A DNA stretch of 49,305 bases from FEN-1219 sp035644475. GTDB taxonomy: Bacteria; Pseudomonadota; Gammaproteobacteria; Steroidobacterales; Rariloculaceae. This document shows positions 16,734-27,575 of the stretch, piece by piece. Every line of letters starts with the position of its first letter. The first letter of the stretch is position 1. The notes below the pieces were generated by a model, which did no database searches, had not been told where the DNA came from, and was given only the letters and a program-made list of their open reading frames with translations. The stretch lies in NCBI GenBank assembly GCA_035644475.1, contig DASQOL010000174.1, forward strand, positions 1 to 49,305, read 5' to 3'. Made by a program: the position numbers and the translations under genes.

Positions 16734-17591
16734 ATGAGCTCACTGTCGCGCACCGCAAGCAGCTACTACGTGCCGCAACAGTCCCAGTGGCCGATTGTCG
16801 CCGGCTGCGCGCTGCTGCTGACCACGCTCGGCGCAGCCACCTGGATCAACAGCGGCTCCGCGGGGCCATATGTGTTCGCGGGCGGCATGGGACTGCTCCT
16901 CTGTGTGCTCATCGGCTGGTTCGGCACCGTGATCCGCGAGAGTGAGGCAGGCGCCTACAACGCGCAGGTCGACCGCTCGTTCCACTGGGCCATGGGCTGG
17001 TTCATCTTCTCGGAAACGACGTTCTTCGCGGCGTTCTTCGGCGCGCTCTTTTACCTGCGCTGGCATGCGGCGCCGGACCTTGCGTCGGGCGACACGGCGC
17101 AGCTATGGCCGGGTTTCGCAGGCGGCTGGCCCGCCACCGGACCCGCGATCGAGGGAGCATTGCAGCCGATGCGGCCGGTAGGCATCGCGCTCATCAATAC
17201 GCTGATCCTGCTCACGTCGGCGGCGACGCTGCTGTGGGCCCGGCGGGGACTGCAGAAAGGCGCTCGCGGACAGCTCAAGCTGGGTCTCGCGGTCACCGTC
17301 GCCCTGGGGATTCTGTTCCTCTGTCTGCAGGTGTCCGAGTACTACCACGCCTATACCGCGCAGGGTCTCACGCTGGCCAGCGGCGCCTATGGCGCCACGT
17401 TTTTCTTGCTCACCGGGTTCCACGGGCTGCACGTTGGAGTCGGCGCAACCGTGTTGACGGTGATCTTCGGACGCAGCGCGCATGGAGACTTCACTCCCGA
17501 CGACCACTTCGGGCTCAGCGCGGCAGCCTGGTATTGGCAGTTCGTCGACGTGATCTGGCTGCTGCTCTACGTGCTTGTGTACTGGCTTTGA
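16734..17591 (+). CDS. coxC: Cytochrome c oxidase subunit III
   Basis: 285 residues, about seven membrane spans. Conserved segments include VDRSFHWAMGWFIFSETTFFAAFFGALFY split over the third span, EYYHAYT and FLLTGFHGLHVGVGA, and the C-terminal WYWQFVDVIWLLLYVLVYWL reads exactly like family members. It binds lipid next to the D-channel and keeps subunit I stable during turnover. GAGGAG precedes the ATG. It sits 52 bases after ctaG and its end is close to the diheme cytochrome gene. Confidence 0.97.
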   Translation: MSSLSRTASSYYVPQQSQWPIVAGCALLLTTLGAATWINSGSAGPYVFAGGMGLLLCVLIGWFGTVIRESEAGAYNAQVDRSFHWAMGWFIFSETTFFAAFFGALFYLRWHAAPDLASGDTAQLWPGFAGGWPATGPAIEGALQPMRPVGIALINTLILLTSAATLLWARRGLQKGARGQLKLGLAVTVALGILFLCLQVSEYYHAYTAQGLTLASGAYGATFFLLTGFHGLHVGVGATVLTVIFGRSAHGDFTPDDHFGLSAAAWYWQFVDVIWLLLYVLVYWL

Positions 17592-17619
17592 CAACTGGCT
17601 CGTTCTCGCGAGTGTGCTC

Positions 17620-18225
17620 ATGAACCGAATACGCAGAGTGTCCCCGGGTGTGGCAATAGCTGCCGCGTTGTCGTTGCTCGTATCCGTGTCCGTCCGCGCC
17701 GACGGCAACGTGGTGCAGGGCAGGGCGCAAGCGGTGATGTGTAGCGGATGCCACGGGATCGCAGACTATCGGACGGCCTACCCTATGGTTTATCCGGTCC
17801 CGAGGATCGGCGGGCAGGATGCGTCCTACATGGTCAAGGCGCTGCAAGAGTACAAGGCGGGCGACCGCAAGCACCCCACCATGCAGGCGATCGCCGCGAC
17901 CTTGAGCGACCAGGACATGGCGAACGTCGCCGCCTACTACGCCGGGCTAGGGACATCGGGAGCGAGCGCCGCCGCCGAGCAGACCAAGGTCGACGCCACT
18001 TGCGTGGCCTGCCACGGTGCGCAAGGCAGCAAGGCGACGACGCCGCAGACTCCGCGGCTCGCGGGTCAGCAGCGAGACTACCTCGTGCAGGCCCTGACGG
18101 ATTACCGCAAAAAGGCGCGGAGCAACGTAATCATGGCGGCGATGGCCGCGCCGCTGACGGACGAACAAATCCGAGAGCTCGCGGCTTACTATTCGCTGCA
18201 GCAGGGACTCGTGACTGAACCCTAG
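17620..18225 (+). CDS. Diheme cytochrome c (c4-like), periplasmic
   Basis: 201 residues with a signal peptide (VAIAAALSLLVSVSVRA) and two similar cytochrome c lobes. The heme-binding sites are CSGCH at 41-45 and CVACH at 128-132. Each lobe continues with the PRIGGQDASYMVKALQEYK / PRLAGQQRDYLVQALTDYR type repeat typical of cytochrome c4. A likely electron donor to the caa3 oxidase encoded just upstream. The ATG at 17620 is preferred because it leads straight into the signal peptide. A GTG at 17575 overlaps coxC and would add 15 unlikely residues. Confidence 0.93.
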   Translation: MNRIRRVSPGVAIAAALSLLVSVSVRADGNVVQGRAQAVMCSGCHGIADYRTAYPMVYPVPRIGGQDASYMVKALQEYKAGDRKHPTMQAIAATLSDQDMANVAAYYAGLGTSGASAAAEQTKVDATCVACHGAQGSKATTPQTPRLAGQQRDYLVQALTDYRKKARSNVIMAAMAAPLTDEQIRELAAYYSLQQGLVTEP

Positions 18226-18271
18226 TCACCGCGTTCCGTTGCCCCGCACATCCGTCCACCAGGAGCCGCCA

Positions 18272-20467
<2,196 letters not shown>

Positions 20468-20474
20468 CGGCGAT

Positions 20475-22304
20475 CTAGTGGGCTGCCCCGGTAACCAGTT
20501 TCGGGAACGCTCTGTCGCCGGCCCTGCCGAGTCGAACGCGGATCTCGGGTGCCGGGCGATCCGCCTCGGGCAACCGTGCCGCCAGACGGTGCGCGCGCTC
20601 GAGCAGAGCCGCGGCTTCGGTCTGCGCGAGGCGCGAACGAGCGTCCTCCGCGGCCATTTCTAGGTACGCGACAGCTCGCGGCCAATCCGCGGCGCTTTCG
20701 AAGTGATACGCGAGCTCGGGCGCGGCTTCGTCCAGCCGCGACGAAAACAGCGTTTCGAGGTGCTCGCCGATGCGTCCATGCGCCTTCGCCCGGCGCGTGG
20801 GCGCCTGACCGCGATACAGCACCTCACGGTGCAATGGGCCCACGAACGCGTAGCTCTGCGACGTCGTTCCATCCGGTAAATACTGCGTACCCGTGGGGGC
20901 TATCACGCGGCGCCGGCGCGCGAGTCGTTCGAACAGGCACTCGCAGTCCTCGGGAAGTTGGCCAGTCGCGGCGGCCACGGTGCCGGCGAAGAATGTTTCT
21001 CCAACGACACTCGCTGTCTCCAACGCACGCCGTTCTTCGTCGCTCAGCCGCCGAATCTGGGTTTCGATCATTTGCCGCAAGCCGTCGGGCACTGCGAAAT
21101 CGAGCTGCGGTAGCGGAACCGCCGGTTGCCAGCCACCGTCGTGGCGCGCGACGAGCCCGCGTTGCGCCAGGTCGTCCAGCACGGCCGCGATGAACAACGG
21201 ATTGCCCCCCGTGCGCTGCCAGAGGAGCGTAGCGAGGCCCTCGGGCGCGCGCACCGGCGACGAGCCGTGGGCGAGGTATTCGGCCACTTCGGCTTCCGTC
21301 AGCGGCGTCACGTCGAGCTCGCGACACAACCCATGCAGCAGTAGCTCCTGCCTGACTTTTGCGAGCGGCTGATCCTCGCTCTCGAGGTCCTCCGTGCGGT
21401 ACGTCGCCACCACGAGCAGCTTCGCGGGCGTTCGGCGCCGGGCCAGCGCCGACAGGAAGTCGACGGTAGCGCGATCGACCCACTGCAGATCCTCTAACAC
21501 TAGAAGCAGCGGCTCTTCCGACGCGAGCATATCGAGCGCCATACCGATCTCGCGGATCATGCGGTCGCGCGTCGAACCGAGAATCTCCTGCTGCAACGTT
21601 TCCCGGTGCTCGCGCTTGACGAGCCCGGGCAACTGCACGAGCCACGTCGGAGCGTGCACTGCCAGCGTCTCGACCACGGAGAATGATTCGGCGCGGCCCA
21701 GCTGCGACAGCGCGTCCAATACCGGAAAGTAAGCTTCCTTGCCGCCGTACCCTTCGATGCATTGGCCGAGACCGATGCGAAGCTGCGGTATCTCGCCGAG
21801 CGCGCGGCGCTGGAATTCTTCCAACACGGTCGACTTGCCGATGCCCGCCTCGCCGGCGACGAGCACCATCTGGCGCTGACCTCGCGCGGCCTTCAGCAAG
21901 CTGTCGCGCAACTGCGCAAGCACTCGATCCCTTCCAACCAGCCGGGCATGAGCGGCACGGACCGGCTGGACAACGGCCGCGACCGAATCGTCGCGGACAG
22001 GTGCAATGAACCGATAACCGCGTTTCGGTAACGTCTCGATATAGATGGGCGCCTTCGCGTTGTCCCCGAGCGCGCGCCTCACTTCGTGAAGCGTGGTCTT
22101 CACCGCCTCCGGGTGCACGTGGACGCGCGGCCACACGGCCTCCAACAGCTCGGCTTCCGTCACCAACCGTCCCGCGCGCTCCACGAGATGGCGCAGGATC
22201 GCGTGCGCTTTGGGCCGCAGCAAAAGGCGTTCTTCGCCGCGATCGGCGCGACGCCACAAGCACTGGTTCGCGAGGTCGAGCCGGAACGGTGGGAACTCGA
22301 TCAT
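20475..22304 (-). CDS. Winged-helix (OmpR/CadC-type) regulator with AAA ATPase domain
   Basis: 609 residues. Residues 1-102 form an OmpR/PhoB-type winged helix (LLRPKAHAILRHLVERAGRLVTEAELLEAVWP split over two helices, then ETLPKRGYRFIAPV). A signalling ATPase of the AfsR/MalT/STAND-like kind follows, with Walker A GEAGIGKST at 151-159 and a Walker B LLLVLEDLQWVD. Helical repeats follow. The C-terminus ends soon after the helical part, shorter than many relatives that carry long TPR arrays. The ATG at 22304 is preceded by GGAGA. An in-frame GTG at 22352 is less likely. Target genes are unknown, and convergence with katG does not establish a link. Confidence 0.88.
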   Translation of the reverse strand: MIEFPPFRLDLANQCLWRRADRGEERLLLRPKAHAILRHLVERAGRLVTEAELLEAVWPRVHVHPEAVKTTLHEVRRALGDNAKAPIYIETLPKRGYRFIAPVRDDSVAAVVQPVRAAHARLVGRDRVLAQLRDSLLKAARGQRQMVLVAGEAGIGKSTVLEEFQRRALGEIPQLRIGLGQCIEGYGGKEAYFPVLDALSQLGRAESFSVVETLAVHAPTWLVQLPGLVKREHRETLQQEILGSTRDRMIREIGMALDMLASEEPLLLVLEDLQWVDRATVDFLSALARRRTPAKLLVVATYRTEDLESEDQPLAKVRQELLLHGLCRELDVTPLTEAEVAEYLAHGSSPVRAPEGLATLLWQRTGGNPLFIAAVLDDLAQRGLVARHDGGWQPAVPLPQLDFAVPDGLRQMIETQIRRLSDEERRALETASVVGETFFAGTVAAATGQLPEDCECLFERLARRRRVIAPTGTQYLPDGTTSQSYAFVGPLHREVLYRGQAPTRRAKAHGRIGEHLETLFSSRLDEAAPELAYHFESAADWPRAVAYLEMAAEDARSRLAQTEAAALLERAHRLAARLPEADRPAPEIRVRLGRAGDRAFPKLVTGAAH

Positions 22305-22899
22305 GTTGGCGTTCTCCGCAAGCCCGTCGCGCCGAGGATTCGCCGCCAACACTGACCAGATCGCATACCCGCACCATTACACACGGGGGCCGCTGCGTTG
22401 CAGATGTCACGGAGGTGAGCGGCGCATCCCCGGCTGATCGCGCGAGCGGGGGCCGACCCATTCCTCGCCATTCGGTCCCGCGTTGCAAATGCCATTCGCG
22501 TCGCGCTGCACGAAACCGTTCGGACATCGGCGCGCGTTCGAATCCGACCATTCACACGCAGGTGCGACACGAGGTATGCATGAGCTCCCAGGATGACGAG
22601 ACGCCGCACGCTCCGCTGACGCCCGGCTCGCGACCCGCGAGGTTCGCCAATGTCTGCGCCACGGAACCATGGCTGCCACGCACGGGCTCTGGGCGTTCCC
22701 GCCGCAACGGGGCGCCCAAAGGATGGACCGGGTCGGAAAGCTACTCGTTGCCGGCGATCTCGAGCTGGTCTGTCGGATCCAGGTGGACATGGTTTGCCGG
22801 CAGGGCGGCCGCGGCATCCCCCGCGAGCATCTGGACAGCCTTGCCGCAACGCCGCTCGCCGGCGCAGAGACCATCAATCGGCCGACAGGAGCGGGTGCG
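22305..22899. other. Intergenic gap of about 600 bases with no convincing gene
   Basis: This stretch separates the divergent regulator and lipoprotein genes. Several short open frames exist on both strands. None shows a signal peptide, a recognisable motif or a good ribosome site, and long chance frames are expected at this GC content. A minus-strand frame contains CPNGFVQRDANGIC, which looks protein-like but has no family I recognise. The region must hold the promoters of both flanking genes. It may also contain gene remnants. Confidence 0.5.
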
Positions 22900-23211
22900 A
22901 TGAAATCATCCATGAGAAACCGTGCGCGCGCCGCGCGCCGCCCGACCTTTGGATCGCGCCGTGCGCGACCCGCGGCGTTCGCCCGTTCGGTCTCTATCTT
23001 CATCGGTTTTCTCGGGCTTACGGGTTGTGCCTACCTCGAAACGCAGATGCATCGACCGGCAGTCCCCGACACGCGAGCTCAACTCGGAGCTCACGACCAC
23101 GTATCGCTGTATGCGCGCGAGCTTCCAGACTACACGTGCCTCGGCGGCGCTGTGCTGAAGTGCGAGCGTGGGGGCGCGGTGACGTATTCGTGCGCGTGCG
23201 TGGGTCCTTGA
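22900..23211 (+). CDS. Small cysteine-containing lipoprotein, unknown function
   Basis: 103 residues. A long basic N-terminus is followed by a hydrophobic stretch and a lipobox (SIFIGFLGLTGC), so the mature part, about 55 residues, would be lipid-anchored. The mature chain ends with four Cys in a short space (YTCLGGAVLKC and YSCACVGP), suggesting disulfides or metal binding. The start ATG 22900 is one of two close Mets (the other four codons on). A longer in-frame extension upstream looks non-coding. I do not recognise the family. It stands alone, ahead of the beta-barrel protein gene. Confidence 0.6.
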   Translation: MKSSMRNRARAARRPTFGSRRARPAAFARSVSIFIGFLGLTGCAYLETQMHRPAVPDTRAQLGAHDHVSLYARELPDYTCLGGAVLKCERGGAVTYSCACVGP

Positions 23212-23391
23212 GGGACCTGCGTTGACGGGGCGGCGGGCAACGCGAATGCCCGTGCCGAGTCGGCAAATCGACGCATTCGTTCTTCGTTACAGACGTCACT
23301 CGCCGCGCTCGCGCAGGAAATCCGAAGGCCATCCGAACCGGTTGCAATATCGACAAGGGGCTTTCCCAATTCGCAACCCAAGGAGACCACC

Positions 23392-24015
23392 ATGAGAATA
23401 AACGGAAGTTTGATCGGTTCCGCGGCGCTCGGAGTGCTCGCGCTGCAAGCGCTGCCGGCCGCCGCAGAAGACGAGGGCCGGGCGGACCGGTACGAGCTCA
23501 GTTTCTACGCCGCACAGCAGCTCGGCGACGACCTCGACGGCATCGACGTCGCGGGCCAGAAGCCGAAGCTCGACGATCACGTCGCGTACGGCATTCGATA
23601 CGGTCAGCGCTTCACCGATTCGTGGAGCCTCGAGCTCTCGATCGGACACAGCGCGACGGACGTCACGCGGCTGAACGGGCCCGACATCGACCTCGATCTC
23701 ACGACCTTCGACGCGGATGCGGTCTGGCACTTTGCGCACAGCTCGCGTTGGGACCCGTACGTCGCGTTCGGCGTCGGTTATGCATGGGCGGATCTCGACC
23801 AGCCAATCGCGGGGCTCGTCGACGGCCGGCAAGCGACGATCGACGACGACAACAGCTACACGTTGAACGCCGGGATCGGCGCGAAGTACTTCGCGACCAA
23901 GCGCATGACGCTGCAGCTCGAGGCTCGCTATCGCTACTACAACAGGTTGCTCGATCCCGTCGATCATTCGACCGGCACGTTCGAGCCGACGGTCGCGGTT
24001 GGCTGGCGTTTCTGA
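23392..24015 (+). CDS. OmpA-like/OmpW-like outer-membrane beta-barrel protein
   Basis: 207 residues with a signal peptide (MRINGSLIGSAALGVLALQALPAAA cleaved after the last Ala). Eight or so amphipathic strands follow, such as YELSFYAAQQLG, SWSLELSIGHSATDV, WDPYVAFGVGYAWADL and MTLQLEARYRYYNR, ending in the canonical terminal Phe (TVAVGWRF). This matches the small beta-barrel superfamily (OMP_b-brl). AAGGAG precedes the ATG. The next gene (Dps) starts 61 bases later and may be co-transcribed. The function is probably structural or a small porin. No ligand is indicated. Confidence 0.88.
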   Translation: MRINGSLIGSAALGVLALQALPAAAEDEGRADRYELSFYAAQQLGDDLDGIDVAGQKPKLDDHVAYGIRYGQRFTDSWSLELSIGHSATDVTRLNGPDIDLDLTTFDADAVWHFAHSSRWDPYVAFGVGYAWADLDQPIAGLVDGRQATIDDDNSYTLNAGIGAKYFATKRMTLQLEARYRYYNRLLDPVDHSTGTFEPTVAVGWRF

Positions 24016-24076
24016 GGACGAACGGCGGGGCTGCGGTCGACTCGTCGACCTCGGTTCCGCCGTCTCGGAGCACGAC

Positions 24077-24634
24077 ATGAGCAATACCATTCTGAGTGCG
24101 CGACCCGAGCAAGGTGACGTGATCCAGGCGTTCGGCACCGTCGGGTCTTCGAGAGTCGGCTTGAGCGAGGTCGTGCGCATGAAGTCCGTGGCCGCCCTCA
24201 ACCGACTGGTCGCGCACACGATGGCGCTGCGGGACCTGTACAAGAAGGCGCACTGGCAGACGAGCGGCGCCACGTTCTATTTGCTGCATCTGCTGTTCGA
24301 CAAGCATTACGGCGAGCAGCTCGAGCTCGTGGACGCACTCGCCGAGCGAGTGCAGACGCTCGGCGGCGTGGCGCTGGCGCTCGCCCACGACGTCGTGGAG
24401 GAGACGCGCATCGCGCGCGCGCCGCGCGGGCGCGAGAGCGTCGCGGGTCAACTGGGGCGGCTTCTGGATGCGCACGAGATCGTGCTGCAGGAAGCCCGTC
24501 CGCTCGCGCACGAGGCGGCGGAGCGCGGCGACGACGGCACCAACGATCTCATCGTGAGCCAGGTGGTGCGCTTGAACGAGCTGCAGAGCTGGTTCGTGGG
24601 CGAGCACTTGGAGGCGCACGGCGCGCCGCGCTAG
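24077..24634 (+). CDS. dps: Dps-family DNA-protection ferritin
   Basis: 185 residues. Forms dodecamers that oxidise and store iron with peroxide and shield DNA during stress. The inter-subunit ferroxidase ligands are visible: H59 (KKAHWQTSG), H71, D75, D86 and E90 (DALAERVQTLGG). The N-terminus is longer than in many Dps proteins and is not clearly Lys-rich. ATG 24077 with GGAGC upstream is preferred. An earlier in-frame ATG at 23999 overlaps the beta-barrel gene. Together with katG nearby, this points to a peroxide-defence neighbourhood, though the two are not in one operon. Confidence 0.92.
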   Translation: MSNTILSARPEQGDVIQAFGTVGSSRVGLSEVVRMKSVAALNRLVAHTMALRDLYKKAHWQTSGATFYLLHLLFDKHYGEQLELVDALAERVQTLGGVALALAHDVVEETRIARAPRGRESVAGQLGRLLDAHEIVLQEARPLAHEAAERGDDGTNDLIVSQVVRLNELQSWFVGEHLEAHGAPR

Positions 24635-24653
24635 CGGCCCCGATTCGCCGCGC

Positions 24654-26876
24654 TCAAAACCGCGTCGTCACCGAGAGCTTCACCGTGCGCGGCGGGCTCT
24701 GCGCGACGATGCTCGCGCCCGTGGACGAAAAGTACCGCTTATCCGCGAGGTTCTGAGCCGTCACCCTGAACGTGGTCTCGTTACCGCGGAAGGTGCGGGT
24801 GTACGCGGCGCCGAGATCGAAAAGCGCATAGCTCGGGATGAAGGCTTGGTTGAACGGGTTCACGGCGCGGCTGCCGACGTGGTAGGCCGCGGCGCTCACG
24901 CTGAGACCGGGCAGCAGCCTCGAGAGCCGGTGCTCGGTCGCGAGTGAGAACGTGCGCTCCGGCGTATTCTCGATCTTGCGGTCCACGATCGTCGGCACCA
25001 CGGTCACCGCGCCCGTGGTGAAGTTGGTCTCGATCACGGTGTCCGAGCCTGAAATCTGCTTGGCATCCATTAACTGGCCGGTCGCGTATAGCGACCAGTC
25101 CGGCGTGACTTCGCCCGTCACGCTGACCTCGGTTCCGCGGAAGCGTGCGCGGCCGTCGAGCACGTACACATTCGCGCCGTTGACGAAGGACGAGCCCTGC
25201 TCGATGTCGAAATACGCGGCTTGGACGAGCAGGCCGGGTCGCGGCTCCATCTTGATACCCACTTCGCGTTGCGTGCTCTCCGTCGCCGCCAGGGATTCTC
25301 CCGCGTTGGCCGCCGTCATCGGCGCCGGCGGGGTCGCCTCGAGGCCTTCTATGTAGGTGCCATAGACGCTCATCCACGGCCGGGGTTTGACGATCACGCC
25401 GTACGAGACGGAGGTCGGCTCGTCCTGAAACGTGACGGCGTCTCTGTCGAGATTCGTATCGGTGTAGTCGGCCTTGCGCACGCCGAGCAACACCTGTAGC
25501 CAGCTCGCCATCTCGATGCGGTCGAACAAGTAGTAGCCCACGTCGTCGATGCGTGTCCGCGTGCCCCTCGGGGTTGGGAAGGCCGTTTCCGGGACGGCCA
25601 CCGGATCGAAAACATTTTGCCTGCACGGCACGCGCGGCGCGTTCGGCGTCGCGCCCGGGCAGGTAGCAGGAACGGTCGTCGGTGTGAAGCTGTCCCGAAC
25701 GTTCTCCGAGGCGCCGAGCAGCAGCTCGTGTTTCATGAACCACAGGTCCGCAACGCCGGCGACTTCGGCGCGATCGGTCGCGTTTTCGAACGTCGCGCCC
25801 GGTTGCAGCCCGATACTGAGAACGCCGGCGCCGTTCGTGCTTGGCCCGTAGGTGTCGAGATCGACCGTGTTGAAGTGCCTGTCGCGCACGATATGCGAGT
25901 TGCCGTAGCTCACGGACAGCACCCAGGCGTGCGAAATCTTCCAGCTCGCGCCGAACAGCCGATTGCGCTCCTCGGCGCGATTCGAGGCCCAGTCGGGACC
26001 GAAGTTGACACTCGGGTCGAGCAGCGGCGGCAGCTCCAGCGCGGGATATAGATTGGTCGGCGTCGACGCCGGACGCCTGACGTACCTGAACACGCCGGGC
26101 TCGTTGACGCGTTTGACGATGCGCTCCGCGTCCAAAGTCAGTGTGACGCTATCGATCGGCTTGAAGTCGAGCGCCGCCGCCAACAGCGACCGGTCGCCGT
26201 GGGTGTTGTCGATACCGGAATCCACGCCGCCATACAGCGCGTTGACGCGCACGCCGACGGTCCGCCACGCGTTGCCCACGTCGACATGTCCCACGAGGGC
26301 GCCATGGTTATTGGCGGAGAGTGTCGCCGCGACATAGGGATCCGGCGTCGGACGCTTCATCGTGAGATTGACGATGCCGGCCGGCGTCGTGAACCCGTAG
26401 TACAGCGCCGACGCGCCCTTCAGCGCCTCGACGCGATCCTTGTCCTCGAGGGGCAAGTCGATGAGGTTGACGATCGGCAGGATGCCGTTCAATCGATAGT
26501 TGCCGCGGTTCTCCACGTTGATCCCGCGGATCGCGATGTTGCTGTAGACGGTGGTGGAGGTCTGCGAGGGACTCACGCCCGCGGTGTTACGCAGCGCGTC
26601 GAGCAGACTCTGCGCTTGCTGCGACTGAAGCAGCGCGTTCGGGATGACGTTGACGGTGAGCGGCGTGTCGAGCTGGCGCGCGCCGCGGAAGCTCCCGGCC
26701 TGGACGAGATCGGCGCTGTAGCTGTTCTTGCGATCCGCCGTGACTACGATTTCTTCGAGCGTGGGTGAATCGGACTCACTCGTGACCGAAGGGGATTGCG
26801 CTCGCGCGGACATCGTCGCGGCCCACAGCGCGGCGCAAACCGCCACGAACGGCGAGCGAGCCTTCGCAGTAGTCAC
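24654..26876 (-). CDS. TonB-dependent siderophore-type receptor
   Basis: 740 residues. There is a signal peptide (PFVAVCAALWAATMSARA) and a TonB-box-like LEEIVVTADR. The plug has the siderophore-receptor arrangement (RQLDTPLTVNVIPNALLQSQ, NIAIRGINVENRGNYRLNG, VEALKGASALYYGFTTPAGI), and a 22-strand barrel ends VKLSVTTRF. The start is GTG at 26876; the nearby ATG frame is closed. It lies 32 bases downstream of a LuxR-type response regulator and at the end of a kinase-regulator-receptor operon, so uptake of its ligand is probably controlled by that two-component system. No Fur box is evident in the short gap. Confidence 0.93.
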   Translation of the reverse strand: MTTAKARSPFVAVCAALWAATMSARAQSPSVTSESDSPTLEEIVVTADRKNSYSADLVQAGSFRGARQLDTPLTVNVIPNALLQSQQAQSLLDALRNTAGVSPSQTSTTVYSNIAIRGINVENRGNYRLNGILPIVNLIDLPLEDKDRVEALKGASALYYGFTTPAGIVNLTMKRPTPDPYVAATLSANNHGALVGHVDVGNAWRTVGVRVNALYGGVDSGIDNTHGDRSLLAAALDFKPIDSVTLTLDAERIVKRVNEPGVFRYVRRPASTPTNLYPALELPPLLDPSVNFGPDWASNRAEERNRLFGASWKISHAWVLSVSYGNSHIVRDRHFNTVDLDTYGPSTNGAGVLSIGLQPGATFENATDRAEVAGVADLWFMKHELLLGASENVRDSFTPTTVPATCPGATPNAPRVPCRQNVFDPVAVPETAFPTPRGTRTRIDDVGYYLFDRIEMASWLQVLLGVRKADYTDTNLDRDAVTFQDEPTSVSYGVIVKPRPWMSVYGTYIEGLEATPPAPMTAANAGESLAATESTQREVGIKMEPRPGLLVQAAYFDIEQGSSFVNGANVYVLDGRARFRGTEVSVTGEVTPDWSLYATGQLMDAKQISGSDTVIETNFTTGAVTVVPTIVDRKIENTPERTFSLATEHRLSRLLPGLSVSAAAYHVGSRAVNPFNQAFIPSYALFDLGAAYTRTFRGNETTFRVTAQNLADKRYFSSTGASIVAQSPPRTVKLSVTTRF

Positions 26877-26908
26877 TCTGAGTCACCCATGCCGACAGTG
26901 GGCGGAGA

Positions 26909-27547
26909 TCAGAGGTCAAGAATGCCACGCTTCAAGGCAATCATCACCGCGTGAGTTCGGTCGGAGGCGTTGAGCTTGGGCAGAATGCTCTTCATGTGGC
27001 TTTTGACGGTTTCCTCCGAGATGTCGAGCTCCACCGCGATCAGCTTGTTCGAGCGGCCCGCAGCCACCCCCCGCAGGACTTCGATCTCGCGCTCGGTCAA
27101 CGCATCGTCGGTAACGTGCTCGGCGATTTCGGTGGCGATCTCGGGCGGCACACGGCGCTTGCCCGAGTGCACGGCGTGGATCGTGTCGACGAGCTCCTTC
27201 CGGACGAGACCCTTGAGCAGGTATCCGGCGGCGCCGGCTTTCAACGCGGCGGCCGCGTGAACGTCACCCGCGTAGGTCGTCAAGACGATGATGCGGGCGT
27301 TCGGAAATTCGGCACGGATCGCCGCGATCGCCTCGATGCCGCTCATGTCGGGCATGCGCAGGTCCATGAGCGTGACGTCGGGTCGGCAGCGGCGGAAGCT
27401 CTCGATGGCTTCCCGCCCACTGCTGGCTTCGCCCACGAGCAGCATGTCGTCCTGACCGCCGAGCACCGCGGCGATTCCTTCCCGCAGAAGCTGATGGTCG
27501 TCGACGGTGAGAATGCGGATGGCTGCCGAGTTCTGCGCGCCGCTCAT
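26909..27547 (-). CDS. LuxR/NarL-family response regulator
   Basis: 212 residues. The receiver domain at 10-125 has the acidic pair D16-D17, phospho-acceptor D62 (LMDLRMPDM), a Thr switch (VLTTYAG) and Lys in YLLKG. The C-terminal LuxR helix-turn-helix is LTEREIEVLRGVAAGRSNKL then ISEETVKSHMKSILPKL. It is phosphorylated by the upstream HisKA_3 kinase and presumably drives the downstream TonB receptor gene and possibly its own operon. It lies 28 bases after the kinase gene. Confidence 0.95.
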   Translation of the reverse strand: MSGAQNSAAIRILTVDDHQLLREGIAAVLGGQDDMLLVGEASSGREAIESFRRCRPDVTLMDLRMPDMSGIEAIAAIRAEFPNARIIVLTTYAGDVHAAAALKAGAAGYLLKGLVRKELVDTIHAVHSGKRRVPPEIATEIAEHVTDDALTEREIEVLRGVAAGRSNKLIAVELDISEETVKSHMKSILPKLNASDRTHAVMIALKRGILDL

Positions 27548-27575
27548 AGGGATGCTCCAACGATGGAAGCTCGAT

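Noticed and set aside
22407..23003. 198-codon minus-strand frame upstream of the regulator
   Set aside because: Contains the protein-like CPNGFVQRDANGIC but is mostly Arg/Ser/Pro, overlaps the lipoprotein gene, and has no family match I can recognise.
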